A stretch of DNA of 42,448 bases. Origin: XYB1-FULL-44-23 sp964441445. GTDB lineage: Bacteria > Patescibacteriota > Microgenomatia > CAZETR01 > Amesbacteraceae. Below the pieces are notes generated by a model. It was not told where the DNA came from. It saw only the letters and a program-made list of their open reading frames with translations, and ran no database searches. Positions 23,412 through 31,676 of this stretch are shown in pieces. Positions within the stretch are counted from its first letter, which is position 1, and each line of letters starts with the position of its first letter. The translations under genes and the position numbers were made by a program. Where the stretch lies: contig CAYTYO010000003.1 in NCBI GenBank assembly GCA_964441445.1, forward strand, positions 1-42,448. The letters are read 5' to 3'.

Positions 23412-24674
23412 TTAACGGGAATAAACGGCTCGGACAAGTGAGCGGGTGATAATAACCGAGGTAAATAACGAGACCAGAATTCCAACTGTTAAGGTGAGAG
23501 CAAAGCCGCGGATGGAACCGGTGCCAAACCAAAATAGGATGAAAGCCGTAATGAGCGAACTGACGTTGCTGTCCCGGACGGAGGTCCAGGCTCGATGGAA
23601 ACCGAGTTCAACAGCTGCACGTTTGGGCCGACCCCACCTGATTTCTTCCTTAATCCGCTCAAAAATCAAAATGTTGGCATCGACTGCCATGCCGATAGAG
23701 AGAACGAAACCGGCAATACCGGCCAGGGTGAGTGTGACCGGAATAAGTTTAAAAAGTGAAAACGACAGCAGGACATAAATGATTAAGGCTAGGTCAGCCA
23801 ATAAGCCTTTGAGGCCGTAATTGGCAATCATGAAAAGTAAGACTACAACAAAGCCCACAATTCCGGCGAAAAGACTTTTAGAAATTGATTCCGTCCCTAA
23901 AGTGGCACCGACATTACGCTGTTCAATTATTTTTATGGGGACAGGAAGAGCCCCGGCATTGAGTTGGATGGTAAGATGCTTGGCTTCATCAAGTGTAAAG
24001 TTGCCGGAAATAACAGCTTTGCCGTCAGAGATAACGGTCTGAACGGTCGGAGCGGTAAGCAACTGGCCGTCGAGGAAAATAGCCAAAGGCCGACCGATAT
24101 TTTCGGAGGTAATGCGGGCAAACTTTTGGGTTCCGTCAGGATTGAATTCGAGACTGACACTCGGGTTGCCACTAACCTGGTTTCCGCCGCCGGAGAAATC
24201 AACCCGGGCGACCTGTAAGTCCTTGCCGGTTAAATCTGTCGCCGTGAAGTCCTTTTCGCTTGCCGGTGTCGCGACCGCCGGAAGTTTAAACTCCAGTTGA
24301 GCTGTTTGTCCGATGGTCTGAATAGCAGTGGTGACGTCTTTGACCCCGGGAAGTTCAATAATTATGCGATAACTGCCTGCCTGGTTTGAGGTTTGAATTA
24401 TCGGTTCTGACACACCTAATAAATTTATTCTTTTTTCGATATTGTTCTTTGTCGCAAGAACAGCTTCGGTACGATCCGCATCGGGAATATGGGAGGTGTC
24501 GGCTTCGTAGACCAGATGGGTGCCACCCTGAAGATCAAGTCCGAGGTGGAAATCCAAGTCACGGAAGGCAACTTTAGGGCGATAGAAAGTGTGACCGGCA
24601 ACGGTTAATTTGGGAGGCAGGTTGATCACCAGACTAAAAACCAAACAGACAAGGATGATGATATAGGCACGCAT
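23412..24674 (-). CDS. secD: Protein translocase subunit SecD
   Basis: The 420-residue protein has an N-terminal helix, DFHLGLDLQGGTHLVYE (about 41-57, the D1 motif), a reduced periplasmic P1 domain compared with the 615-residue E. coli protein, and a six-helix core with SIGMAVDANILIFERIKEE. It works as a complex with SecF. Its start lies one base after the AbrB gene stop. The shorter periplasmic part is normal for many Gram-positive and CPR proteins. Confidence 0.96.
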   Translation of the reverse strand: MRAYIIILVCLVFSLVINLPPKLTVAGHTFYRPKVAFRDLDFHLGLDLQGGTHLVYEADTSHIPDADRTEAVLATKNNIEKRINLLGVSEPIIQTSNQAGSYRIIIELPGVKDVTTAIQTIGQTAQLEFKLPAVATPASEKDFTATDLTGKDLQVARVDFSGGGNQVSGNPSVSLEFNPDGTQKFARITSENIGRPLAIFLDGQLLTAPTVQTVISDGKAVISGNFTLDEAKHLTIQLNAGALPVPIKIIEQRNVGATLGTESISKSLFAGIVGFVVVLLFMIANYGLKGLLADLALIIYVLLSFSLFKLIPVTLTLAGIAGFVLSIGMAVDANILIFERIKEEIRWGRPKRAAVELGFHRAWTSVRDSNVSSLITAFILFWFGTGSIRGFALTLTVGILVSLFTSVIITRSLVRAVYSR

Positions 24675-24675
24675 A

Positions 24676-24861
24676 TTATTTTTTTGCGGAGGGAAGAAGC
24701 GTCATTTGTCCGGAACCCGTAAAGGTGATACGCAGAGTACCTTTGACCAAATCACCTTTTGCTTCAACTTCGTCTCCAGGCTTTAGCCCTAAAATTCTAA
24801 CAAATTTTGAGGGAATTGTGATGGCCAAACTGTTACCGGTTTTGAGAATTTTTTGACGCAT
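24676..24861 (-). CDS. AbrB/MazE/SpoVT-type swapped-hairpin DNA-binding protein
   Basis: The product is 61 residues from ATG 24861, starting MRQKILKTGNSLAITIPSKF. The KTGNSLAITIP stretch is the AbrB/SpoVT/MazE DNA-binding beta-hairpin, followed by GLKPGDEVEAK. Such proteins bind DNA as dimers and often act as antitoxins or transition regulators. No toxin gene is next to it; instead it is in the winged-helix-secD-secF operon, so it is probably a regulator of that operon or of envelope genes. That is inference. Confidence 0.88.
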   Translation of the reverse strand: MRQKILKTGNSLAITIPSKFVRILGLKPGDEVEAKGDLVKGTLRITFTGSGQMTLLPSAKK

Positions 24862-24865
24862 GAAT

Positions 24866-25444
24866 TTAACCCACCAGATCAAGGTCGCTACCGATGATCA
24901 TGACCCGACCTCCGGTGAGAATACTGAGTAAAAACGGATCACGGCGAGTACGGCGGAATTTGAGTTCTTCCTCGGTCATGGGGGTGTAGTTAATGGGCTG
25001 ACCGCGTTTAATTTCCTCTGCTTTGACGATAGCACCGAGGTCAGGCAGAGCGATGTCTCCCACTATGAAAAGATCCACTTCTTCCGGAGATGATCTGGGT
25101 TCACGACGAACAAAATGGGTGGAAAGTAAGGCCAAGGAAATCCGGCCTAATTTATTTTTATTCTTGATAATATTTTCTCCGATGCCGGTACTTTTGGCGA
25201 CCAGACTTAATAAATCGGAATAAAAAATATAATCTTTACGGAACCAATAGTACAAACGGTTACCCCGAGGTTCTTTTTTTACCATACCCAATTGTTCCAT
25301 GCGACCGAGTTCACGTCTGACGGCATTTATTTCTTCTTCCGTTCTGCGAACTAAATCACGAACATGATACATTTGAGTGGGATCAGATAAGAAATTTTCA
25401 AGAAGTTTGACCCGGGTTTTGGAAATAAATAAATCTTTCAACAT
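24866..25444 (-). CDS. Winged-helix protein fused to a nucleotidyltransferase-like domain
   Basis: The 192-residue product has a winged helix-turn-helix (about 1-70; MYHVRDLVRRTEEEINAVRRELGRMEQLGMV). Behind it is a C-terminal domain in which VDLFIVGDIALPDL resembles the second strand of a minimal nucleotidyltransferase but lacks the GSRARG loop needed for catalysis. A regulatory nucleotide-binding role is therefore likelier than transfer, by inference. TTGCAT, a 16-base spacer and TATCTT (25451-25456) lie six bases before the ATG, a leaderless-type promoter. It heads an operon with AbrB, secD and secF (gaps of 4, 1 and 2 bases). Confidence 0.82.
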   Translation of the reverse strand: MLKDLFISKTRVKLLENFLSDPTQMYHVRDLVRRTEEEINAVRRELGRMEQLGMVKKEPRGNRLYYWFRKDYIFYSDLLSLVAKSTGIGENIIKNKNKLGRISLALLSTHFVRREPRSSPEEVDLFIVGDIALPDLGAIVKAEEIKRGQPINYTPMTEEELKFRRTRRDPFLLSILTGGRVMIIGSDLDLVG

Positions 25445-25506
25445 GCCTTGAAGATACCACTAAACATACAAAATGCAAGAGATTGAGTAAGAAGAGTATG
25501 CGTGTA

Positions 25507-26796
25507 CTAATTGTACTCTACCTGATTTACAGAGGGGACGATTGAAATCCAAATCGGGCCCGGGTTTAGTTTGATTTCCTTGCCTTTAGCGTCTTTGAAA
25601 ATCGTGCGAGAGGTTAGTTTTGATTTCGACCAGACAGCATCGATGGCCACGCCGTTTTCAAAAACTAAAGCCTTACCGGTGCCGATAATATCGTAAAGCA
25701 TGTGTTTTTCCAGATCGCCTGTGGCGGTTTCTTTAGCGAATTGGACTATGACCGTTTTGTAAGCCAACTTCTTGTTGGTATTGAGATCGACGGAGACTTC
25801 CCCACCGTTGGTCCGGATATAGGTATCGGTCGCGGGATCAAAATCCCATTTGACGTCAAAGCTCTGATTGAAATTGCGATTTGAGCCCCAGAAGTAATAA
25901 GCTATTTTGGTAGCTGGTGAGCCGGTGGCTTTTTCACCTTCAGATAAAAATTTCCAGGAGACAAAGTTTTTATCCCAGGCGACTTTCTTGTCGTCCACAT
26001 TGGTCCAATTTAGTTTGGCCGCTTTGGCATACAGACCATCCGCGAAACAAGCCATGGTGTGTTCATAGGCCACTTCTTTATTGGTGCGATTCGAGATGCG
26101 GTGACAAGTTTTGAATTCGCCGGCATAACCCATTTGGTCCATATTCTTAATTTTGGCGCGGTCGATAAGACACAAGGCTTTGGCGCGTTCATCAACGTTC
26201 GGATCGCCGCAGTTACCCGCTCCGCCGACGTGGTTATAAAGCGCATCGTATTCAGCAACAAGGTTGACAAAATAAATTCTGGCCGAGCGCACCGGAGCAA
26301 ACATCAGATTATCGGTCAGAGCAGCATCACAAAGATACATGCCCATAAATCTGGTGATGCCGCCTTCGGCAACTGCTTCGTAGACGATGTCAGCACTGCC
26401 CAAACCCGACTGGGGTCTGGCGTCTACCGAGTTTTCGATCATGACGGCAAGCGGACGGCGGGTTGACCAAACATCTTTTTCCTGGACAGTAAATTTGGCT
26501 CCGTTAAGCGGGCAGACTTCCGACTTGGGTAAACTGGCGTCTAACTTGGATTTAGTATTTAGGGTGGTTGTACCCGGTTCGGCATTACCCTCGGGAGAGA
26601 CTATAACCGGCGGTTGGGAATTTTGATTTAGTGAACCAAAAACTAGATATGAGGCGCCGGTAGTGGCGATAAAAAGAACGATGGAAATGATGACTAACGA
26701 TAGCTTACTATTCAAACTGCTAAGTAGTATGCCATTACTACCCCGGATAAGTAAAGAGACAATGAAATTGCCGGAGTTGACGGCTTGTGTTAGCAT
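25507..26796 (-). CDS. DUF3048 membrane-anchored protein (YerB-like)
   Basis: The 429-residue product has a membrane segment (about 31-52) and two DUF3048 lobes. The signature is RRPLAVMIENSVDARPQSGLGSADIVYEAVAEGGITRFMG (about 113-152). The C-terminal lobe has YFWGSNRNFNQSFDVKWDFD. It is an extracellular protein of unknown function, similar to the lipoprotein YerB. Start is uncertain: ATG 26796 is only six bases from the divergent start at 26803, and an internal TTG at 26715 gives a protein that begins just before the membrane helix. The extracellular domain is unaffected. Confidence 0.88.
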   Translation of the reverse strand: MLTQAVNSGNFIVSLLIRGSNGILLSSLNSKLSLVIISIVLFIATTGASYLVFGSLNQNSQPPVIVSPEGNAEPGTTTLNTKSKLDASLPKSEVCPLNGAKFTVQEKDVWSTRRPLAVMIENSVDARPQSGLGSADIVYEAVAEGGITRFMGMYLCDAALTDNLMFAPVRSARIYFVNLVAEYDALYNHVGGAGNCGDPNVDERAKALCLIDRAKIKNMDQMGYAGEFKTCHRISNRTNKEVAYEHTMACFADGLYAKAAKLNWTNVDDKKVAWDKNFVSWKFLSEGEKATGSPATKIAYYFWGSNRNFNQSFDVKWDFDPATDTYIRTNGGEVSVDLNTNKKLAYKTVIVQFAKETATGDLEKHMLYDIIGTGKALVFENGVAIDAVWSKSKLTSRTIFKDAKGKEIKLNPGPIWISIVPSVNQVEYN

Positions 26797-26802
26797 ATCC
26801 CC

Positions 26803-27003
26803 ATGGCTAACAAGAAGGGAAATGAAAGCTATTACGTCCCAGAGATTAATTTGTCGACCAAGTTGGTGACGGCTGACTTGACAAAAACCGTAGTCGTGAC
26901 TATCCTAGCCTTGATTTTGCAATTTGGCCTCGCCCACTATTTACGGACGGGCGGATGGCAAAATATTAACGGTTTTATACATGGGATACTTGCAATTTAT
27001 TAG
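26803..27003 (+). CDS. Small membrane protein, 66 residues
   Basis: The product MANKKGNESYYVPEIN... has a polar N-terminal half and one membrane segment (about 28-46, TKTVVVTILALILQFGLAHYL). TTGCCG, a 17-base spacer and TAGCAT (26791-26796; extended -10 TG) lie six bases before ATG, so it is probably leaderless. It is followed after 20 bases by the DUF5679 gene and a terminator, forming a two-gene transcript. The family is not recognised; similar one-helix proteins are frequent in CPR genomes. Confidence 0.75.
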   Translation: MANKKGNESYYVPEINLSTKLVTADLTKTVVVTILALILQFGLAHYLRTGGWQNINGFIHGILAIY

Positions 27004-27023
27004 TGAGAGGGGGTGAAACAAAA

Positions 27024-27167
27024 ATGGCAATGATGTATTGCGTAAAATGCCGAGCAAAAAGAGAAGACTCTAATGCTCAAGAAGTAACAATGAAAAACGG
27101 GAAGAAAGCTTTGAAAGGCAAATGTCCAGTTTGTTCAACCGGTATGTACAAAATCGGTGGTAAATAA
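27024..27167 (+). CDS. DUF5679 zinc-ribbon protein, 47 residues
   Basis: The protein reads MAMMYCVKCRAKRED at the start and CPVCSTGMYKIGGK at the end. Two CxxC pairs (Cys6/Cys9 and Cys34/Cys37) form a zinc ribbon. This is the DUF5679 family, common in CPR and archaea; its function is unknown and may be RNA or ribosome related, by inference. A GAGGGGGTGA Shine-Dalgarno sequence lies just upstream, unlike the leaderless neighbour. Ends before the terminator at 27191. Confidence 0.9.
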   Translation: MAMMYCVKCRAKREDSNAQEVTMKNGKKALKGKCPVCSTGMYKIGGK

Positions 27168-27190
27168 AGCTGTAATTCAAGTTTTCAAAG

Positions 27191-27224
27191 ACTCCGCTGA
27201 GACTAATTGTAAGGCGGAGTTTTT
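27191..27224 (+). terminator. Intrinsic terminator after the DUF5679 gene
   Basis: ACTCCGC (27191-27197) pairs with GCGGAGT (27214-27220) across a 16-base loop, followed by TTTT. The stop codon of the minus-strand exonuclease gene (27203-27205) lies in the loop, so the stem could also act on that strand, although no clear T-tract follows there. Confidence 0.8.
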
Positions 27225-27775
27225 GTGAGGCGGAGGAAAATTTCGTAGGTGGCTTTAATGTCCGAGTCGGGTTTATGCTGGTCGATGTGAATGCCTAAAT
27301 TTCTGGCTACTCCGGCCAAACTAATGAATTTCAATTCCCGGTCGCGATAAAATTTGGCATAAGCCAAGGTGAAAACTTCGATTAACCTGTGGCTGTAGAA
27401 ATACGGAAGATCGTTTTGTTTTAAAGCATGGTTTAAAAAATCCCATTCGTTCTGGACACACCAGCCGGCCAACAGACAGTCGGGGGCAAATGCTGAGAGC
27501 TCAACGAGAGCCTGTTTAAGCGGGATGGCGTCAACCCAGTCACGGGGATCAAATTTAATAACCCGGAGAGATTTCGGATCGGCGGTTTCGAGATGAACCG
27601 GAGCCACTTTAGTGTAATAAGAATTCATAATTTTGAAATCCGGCTGACGAACGAGCAAAGCGCCGATTTCAACAATTTCGTGTTTTTCTACATCAAGCCC
27701 GGTCATTTCCAAATCGATAAACAGTATCGGGCGATCCCGAAAGTCGATTTGCGGATAACCCAAAAGGTAGGGCAT
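27203..27775 (-). CDS. DEDDh 3'-5' exonuclease (DnaQ/oligoribonuclease-like)
   Basis: The 190-residue protein has Asp21 and Glu23 in FIDLEMTGLD, the middle Asp in NEWDFLNHAL and the final H-x4-D in HKPDSDI. These are the metal ligands and general base of the DEDDh fold. The IDLEMTGL sequence is typical of oligoribonuclease and proofreading subunits. It may digest short RNA or act in proofreading; the choice cannot be made here. Its start is immediately after the stop of the DUF3096-like gene (no spacer), so the two are translated together. Confidence 0.9.
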   Translation of the reverse strand: MPYLLGYPQIDFRDRPILFIDLEMTGLDVEKHEIVEIGALLVRQPDFKIMNSYYTKVAPVHLETADPKSLRVIKFDPRDWVDAIPLKQALVELSAFAPDCLLAGWCVQNEWDFLNHALKQNDLPYFYSHRLIEVFTLAYAKFYRDRELKFISLAGVARNLGIHIDQHKPDSDIKATYEIFLRLTKTPPYN

Positions 27776-27937
27776 TTAACGAAGGTACGGGAGCACCACT
27801 GCTAGACCGGTAAGAATAAAATAAAACGCGATCAGATAATTAAGAATTTTCGGAAACATGAGAACAAGGACACCAAAGATTAAGGAGACTAAACCCTGGA
27901 ATGCGACACGGTTTGTAAAAAGCTCGGGATTTATCAT
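27776..27937 (-). CDS. DUF3096-like small membrane protein, 53 residues
   Basis: The product MINPELFTNRVAFQGLVSLI... has two hydrophobic segments (about 14-28 and 31-49). The FGVLVLMFPKILNYLIAFYFILTGL stretch matches the short DUF3096 pattern of IFG(V/I)LILxFPxLLNYIVAxYLIxxG. The stop is next to the exonuclease ATG. It is likely an integral membrane protein of unknown role. Family match is from pattern memory and is good but not certain. Confidence 0.75.
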   Translation of the reverse strand: MINPELFTNRVAFQGLVSLIFGVLVLMFPKILNYLIAFYFILTGLAVVLPYLR

Positions 27938-27971
27938 GCGTGTGGAACTGCCGGTAAATTATATTATATTT

Positions 27972-28273
27972 TGCCTGGAGGTGAATAAGCCAGATTCTGT
28001 TTGGTTGCGGCAATCTGTCTAATGCCCTCATGCTTTCGGTCTTCGGAAAGGCTACCTCAAACGACCGGTTCGGAGGTTGCAACAGGGAGGTTTACCTCTT
28101 TTCACCCTCTGCCCTTTTTTGCGCACAAGGCGTAAAAAAGGATGAGTTGTAGTCTCTGTGGCACTATCTGGCGGTTACCCGCTCCGGCTTGCGCCGGACA
28201 CCCTGCCTTTGGTTGTCTGGACTTTCCTGAGTGGTCCCTTGCGGGACTACCCTAGCCGCCTACCTCCAGGCAG
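27972..28273 (-). ncRNA. rnpB: RNase P RNA (type A)
   Basis: On the minus strand the ends pair as helix P1: GCCTGGAGGT near 28262-28272 and ACCTCCAGGC near 27972-27982. Conserved blocks in order are AGGAAAGTCCAGACA (CR-I), ACAGAGACTACAA (P7-P10 region), GGGTGAAAAGAGGTAA, and AGACAGATTGCCGC followed by ACAGAATCTGGCTTA (CR-V). RNase P removes the 5' leader of pre-tRNAs. The 5' end abuts the stop of the transporter gene, and a TAAAAT box lies inside that gene's last codons. Confidence 0.95.
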
Positions 28274-29260
28274 CTATATTTTACCTGAAGATTCTCCGAA
28301 AAGATGGGGTCTGATGGTTTGGAGCGTAAGAACCAGCGGAATGGCCAGAACGGCTCCGGCGACACCGGCAAGACGAAATCCGATCATTAATGAAATAATA
28401 CTGACAAGCGGGTTAATGCCTGTCGATTTGCTCATTATCTGCGGCACCAGTAAATTGTTTTCTAAAGATTGGACCAAAATGTACAAAGCAACCGTGGAAA
28501 CGGCCAATAGCGGGTGGATCGTCAGTGCAACTATAATTGCCGGAATTGCCGAAATGGTGGGCCCTATATTGGGAATTATTTCCAACATGCCGGCCAGTAT
28601 TGCCAACGGAAGAGCGCTTTCAACTCCAAGCAGGGTAAGGCCAATGAAAGTCATTAAGCCGACACAGACCATGAGCAGCAGTTCGCCCCTAATCCAACCC
28701 CCCAATCTGAATTCAACGTCAGATATTATCCGCTCAACTTTTTGAGCCTGTGACTGAGTGATAAACTCGGAGAGAATTTTGTCAACATTTTTGCGTTCAA
28801 GTAAAAGATAAAAAGAGATGACTACTGTGGTAATGACGTTTAAAACGTTGCCGAAAAGACCCGAGGCCAGACGGACAACACTTGTCGGAATTGAGCCGAT
28901 TTCCGAGAGCAGCTGAGCGCTTATTTCCCGTCCGTGCAAGCTCAAGTACTCATTTCCGGCTATGGCTCCCGGGAAACGGGAGATTAAATTCCGTGACTGC
29001 TCAACCAGGGGCGGAACTATGCCGGCTACTACCGCACCGAATATTAACCAGATAGTAAGGTAGACTAAAACTATTGACACGCTATGCGGAATCTTTAACT
29101 TTTCCAAATGATCGACTGAAGGTTTAAAGGCGGCCATCAGAATGATGGAAACAAAAATGATCAGGATGATGTCAAGAATCTGAGTTAGTAACCAAATTGC
29201 GGCTACAATTCCCAAGGTGAAAAGAATAGTGCGCTGCGAAATTTCAACTTTTTTTGACAT
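28274..29260 (-). CDS. AI-2E family transporter (PerM/TqsA type)
   Basis: The 328-residue protein has about seven to eight membrane helices and the family's conserved loop between helices 3 and 4 (about 150-200). GMLEIIPNIGPTISAIPAI, a re-entrant-like segment, and LVQSLENNLLVPQIMSKSTGINPLVSIISLMIG are the hallmarks. Members export autoinducer-2 or other small solutes or act as sodium/proton antiporters; the substrate is unknown. It sits between miaA and rnpB on the same strand, with eight bases to miaA, suggesting cotranscription. Confidence 0.92.
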   Translation of the reverse strand: MSKKVEISQRTILFTLGIVAAIWLLTQILDIILIIFVSIILMAAFKPSVDHLEKLKIPHSVSIVLVYLTIWLIFGAVVAGIVPPLVEQSRNLISRFPGAIAGNEYLSLHGREISAQLLSEIGSIPTSVVRLASGLFGNVLNVITTVVISFYLLLERKNVDKILSEFITQSQAQKVERIISDVEFRLGGWIRGELLLMVCVGLMTFIGLTLLGVESALPLAILAGMLEIIPNIGPTISAIPAIIVALTIHPLLAVSTVALYILVQSLENNLLVPQIMSKSTGINPLVSIISLMIGFRLAGVAGAVLAIPLVLTLQTIRPHLFGESSGKI

Positions 29261-29268
29261 GAGGTTTA

Positions 29269-30198
29269 TTATACCAACCCTGATAAAAGTTTTTCGGCGT
29301 TTTGTTTCCAGTTGGGATCAGAGATATCAAGCTTAAAGATATCTGATTGCTTGGCAAACCAAGTAAGCTGTCTTTTAACGTACTGATTCTCCAAGGTGAT
29401 CCAACGGTTTTTCCAATTTGGATAAGTGAATGCTTTATACCCCGAGGCGGTCATGGATGGGTAGTTAAAACCGTAGCGGGAAATAAATTTTTGAGCTTCG
29501 GCGAAGGCTCCAGCCTGAATGCGGCTGTCCACTCGGGCAGTTACCCTGGCCTGAAGATAGTCCCGGGGAGCCGTCAAATTAATGTGGGTAATGGAATATC
29601 CTGAAAGTGGGGACGGAGGGTTTGAAGACGGTGGAGCTAGGCCCAGCTCTATAGCCCGGACTAACCTGCGAGGGTTTTTCCGATCAGAAATATTGAGAGA
29701 GGCGGCACGAGATGAGTCAATGCGGTTTAACATGGTTAATAGTTCTGACGCAGTTTTTCCTTGCAACTTCTCGCGAAGACTATGGTTGGGAGGCTTTGAA
29801 ATGTTAGTTAGCAAGGAAGTGAGTGACTTAATGTATAAACCGGTTCCGCCGACGATAACCGGAAGTTTGCCGCGACTGAGAATAGCCTGAATGAGAGTGA
29901 GGGCAATTTCATGCCAGGCGGAGAGACTAAAGGGTTCGTCAGGAGCGACCACATCATAGAGCCAGACCGGGACCGAACTGACGGCATAATAACCCAAATT
30001 ACGATCGCGCCAGATAAGCCCGGAGGAAATCATTTTTGCGCCCAGAGGCAAGTCCTTGCCGGTGACGATGTCCATTCCGCGATAAACCTGACGGGAGTCG
30101 GCTGAAATTATTTCTCCACCTAACTTTTTACACAGCTCCAAAGCGAAGGCTGTCTTTCCGGTTGCCGTCGGGCCCGAAATTATGAGGATTTTGCCCAT
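29269..30198 (-). CDS. miaA: tRNA dimethylallyltransferase
   Basis: The 309-residue enzyme transfers an isopentenyl group to A37 of tRNAs that read UNN codons. It has the P-loop GPTATGKT (residues 9-16), the DSRQVYRGMDIVTGK motif with the catalytic Asp34, and the VGGTGLYIKSL segment. The C-terminal part has KRQLTWFAKQSDIFKLD. TATAAT at 30207-30212 lies eight bases before the start. The 41-base spacer to the divergent gene carries both promoters. Confidence 0.95.
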   Translation of the reverse strand: MGKILIISGPTATGKTAFALELCKKLGGEIISADSRQVYRGMDIVTGKDLPLGAKMISSGLIWRDRNLGYYAVSSVPVWLYDVVAPDEPFSLSAWHEIALTLIQAILSRGKLPVIVGGTGLYIKSLTSLLTNISKPPNHSLREKLQGKTASELLTMLNRIDSSRAASLNISDRKNPRRLVRAIELGLAPPSSNPPSPLSGYSITHINLTAPRDYLQARVTARVDSRIQAGAFAEAQKFISRYGFNYPSMTASGYKAFTYPNWKNRWITLENQYVKRQLTWFAKQSDIFKLDISDPNWKQNAEKLLSGLV

Positions 30199-30239
30199 GT
30201 AAAGTGATTATATTACATAGAGTTGGTATAATTACGATC
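30199..30239. promoter_or_regulatory. Divergent leaderless promoters for miaA and the 217-residue gene
   Basis: The minus strand has TATAAT (30207-30212) eight bases before the miaA ATG. The plus strand has an extended -10, TGGTATAAT (TATAAT at 30227-30232), seven bases before GTG 30240. Both predict transcript starts at the start codon. Confidence 0.7.
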
Positions 30240-30893
30240 GTGAAAGACCAGGCACAGACAGAGGCTGAATTGGTTGCTGCCGAGAGAACTCGGGGTAGTC
30301 TTGCCGGAATAATGGTGGGCGGGTGGATTCGGGCGATAAATCAAGCGCAGGGAATTTTTAATGATCCGGAAAACGGAAGCGAGACCCGGGCCAGAGCAGC
30401 CTTAATCATGCTAGTTGCGGCCGAGGATTGGGCCTTTCGGTCAAAGGACGAAAGAAGGACCAAAATCCAAACAGAGATTACACAGAAGCTTTATGCGTGG
30501 TTGGATGACCACCAACCAGAATTGTCAGATGAGCTAGCGTCTGAAGTAAAGATGGAGGAAATCAAGCATGATTTAAGGTATGCGGGGGCGGAGGAACAAC
30601 AGTCGTTAATCCACAGCATTGAGGCTATGGATGCTACCAGTCAAAAGGCGGTACTTATGGCCAGAGTGGCCCGAATAACCAAGGATGAAGAGTTGATGGC
30701 CGACGCGGTAGAGTTACAAGAGCAATACGATAATCCGGAACGCCTGGCGGTATTAAAACGGTGGCAAGCTGAATTATCCGACGGATCCAAATTGGTTGAA
30801 TACAAAGAGAAAATCTTAAGGGTGGTGTACGGTGAAATAATAGGCCGAATTCCGTGGAGCTTGTTAGTGCCGGAAAAACTGGTTGTTAATTAG
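30240..30893 (+). CDS. Helical cytoplasmic protein of unknown function
   Basis: The 217-residue product starts with GTG (VKDQAQTEAELVAAERTRG) and is mostly charged helix with an HxxxSxxxxM pattern repeated in the middle (LIHSIEAMDATSQKAVLMARVARITK). It has no membrane segment and no family I recognise. GTG 30240 is preferred because an extended -10 TATAAT lies seven bases before it and inside the alternative upstream GTG frame. Its end overlaps the ABC permease gene by four bases. Confidence 0.7.
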   Translation: MKDQAQTEAELVAAERTRGSLAGIMVGGWIRAINQAQGIFNDPENGSETRARAALIMLVAAEDWAFRSKDERRTKIQTEITQKLYAWLDDHQPELSDELASEVKMEEIKHDLRYAGAEEQQSLIHSIEAMDATSQKAVLMARVARITKDEELMADAVELQEQYDNPERLAVLKRWQAELSDGSKLVEYKEKILRVVYGEIIGRIPWSLLVPEKLVVN

Positions 30894-31672
30894 CTGCTGG
30901 CGGACTGGTAATGCCGGAGTGAATAGCTCCAGAATTTAAGACTGATTGCCAACAATAATACGGAAAATAAAAAGGAGATAACTAAGGACTGCCACGAGAG
31001 CAAACCCATTAAGACCTGCGGCGGAAAAGTAAACATAATACCTAAGGGCAGCACAAACGTAAGAAGTGACCGGAGCGGTTGAGTGTACAAATCCACGGGG
31101 ATGCGGAGTAGTGCTGTCAGATCGCGATAAATCATAACGACATGATCAACACTGAAAGTGATGATGCCGATACCGAGAACCAGGATATGAAAAGAAGCTG
31201 CAAGGATTAAGGAATTAAAAGTTAAAGCTATAAAAATCAGCCACAAGGAAATATCGGTTGTGATGCGGGAAAATCCGAACCAAACGGTAACAGTTGTAAT
31301 AAATATGAGCATAATTAAATCCATTAAATCAGCCCCGCCCAACAAGACCCGGGTTAACGGGTTAACCGGTTTGAGAAGAATAAAATCAAAATTTCCGGAT
31401 ATGACTAACGGACGAAACCGATAAACTTCCCGATACAGCAGCTGAGCTGATGTATCAATAAGGTTGAAGGTAAGATAGAAAAATAAAATCTGATCACGAG
31501 AATAACCGCCGATATGAGATGTGCTGCCGAAAATAAACACCAGAAAGACAAAAAACATAACAATACGGATAATTTTCCCCAGAAGAAAAATCAGCATGAG
31601 GTAACGGTTCGTCATGACTTGCAAAAACGTGTACTTAGTGTAGAGCCACCAGATGCTAAGGTTTTTTTTCAT
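30890..31672 (-). CDS. ABC-2 type transporter permease (DUF990-like), second subunit
   Basis: The 260-residue protein has six predicted membrane helices. The N-terminal WWLYTKYTFLQVMTNRYLMLIFLLGKIIR and the RPLVISGNFDFILLKPVNPL segment match the ABC-2 family PF06182-like permeases. It pairs with the next upstream permease and an ATPase to form a heteromeric exporter. Genes are 4 and 9 bases apart. Substrate is unknown; this family includes viologen and antibiotic exporters. Confidence 0.88.
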   Translation of the reverse strand: MKKNLSIWWLYTKYTFLQVMTNRYLMLIFLLGKIIRIVMFFVFLVFIFGSTSHIGGYSRDQILFFYLTFNLIDTSAQLLYREVYRFRPLVISGNFDFILLKPVNPLTRVLLGGADLMDLIMLIFITTVTVWFGFSRITTDISLWLIFIALTFNSLILAASFHILVLGIGIITFSVDHVVMIYRDLTALLRIPVDLYTQPLRSLLTFVLPLGIMFTFPPQVLMGLLSWQSLVISFLFSVLLLAISLKFWSYSLRHYQSASS

Positions 31673-31676
31673 AAAA

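Noticed and set aside
24676..25444. Toxin-antitoxin module (MNT/HEPN or MazEF)
   Set aside because: There is an AbrB-like and a nucleotidyltransferase-like protein, but the catalytic GS loop is missing and no toxin partner is present; secDF follow directly.
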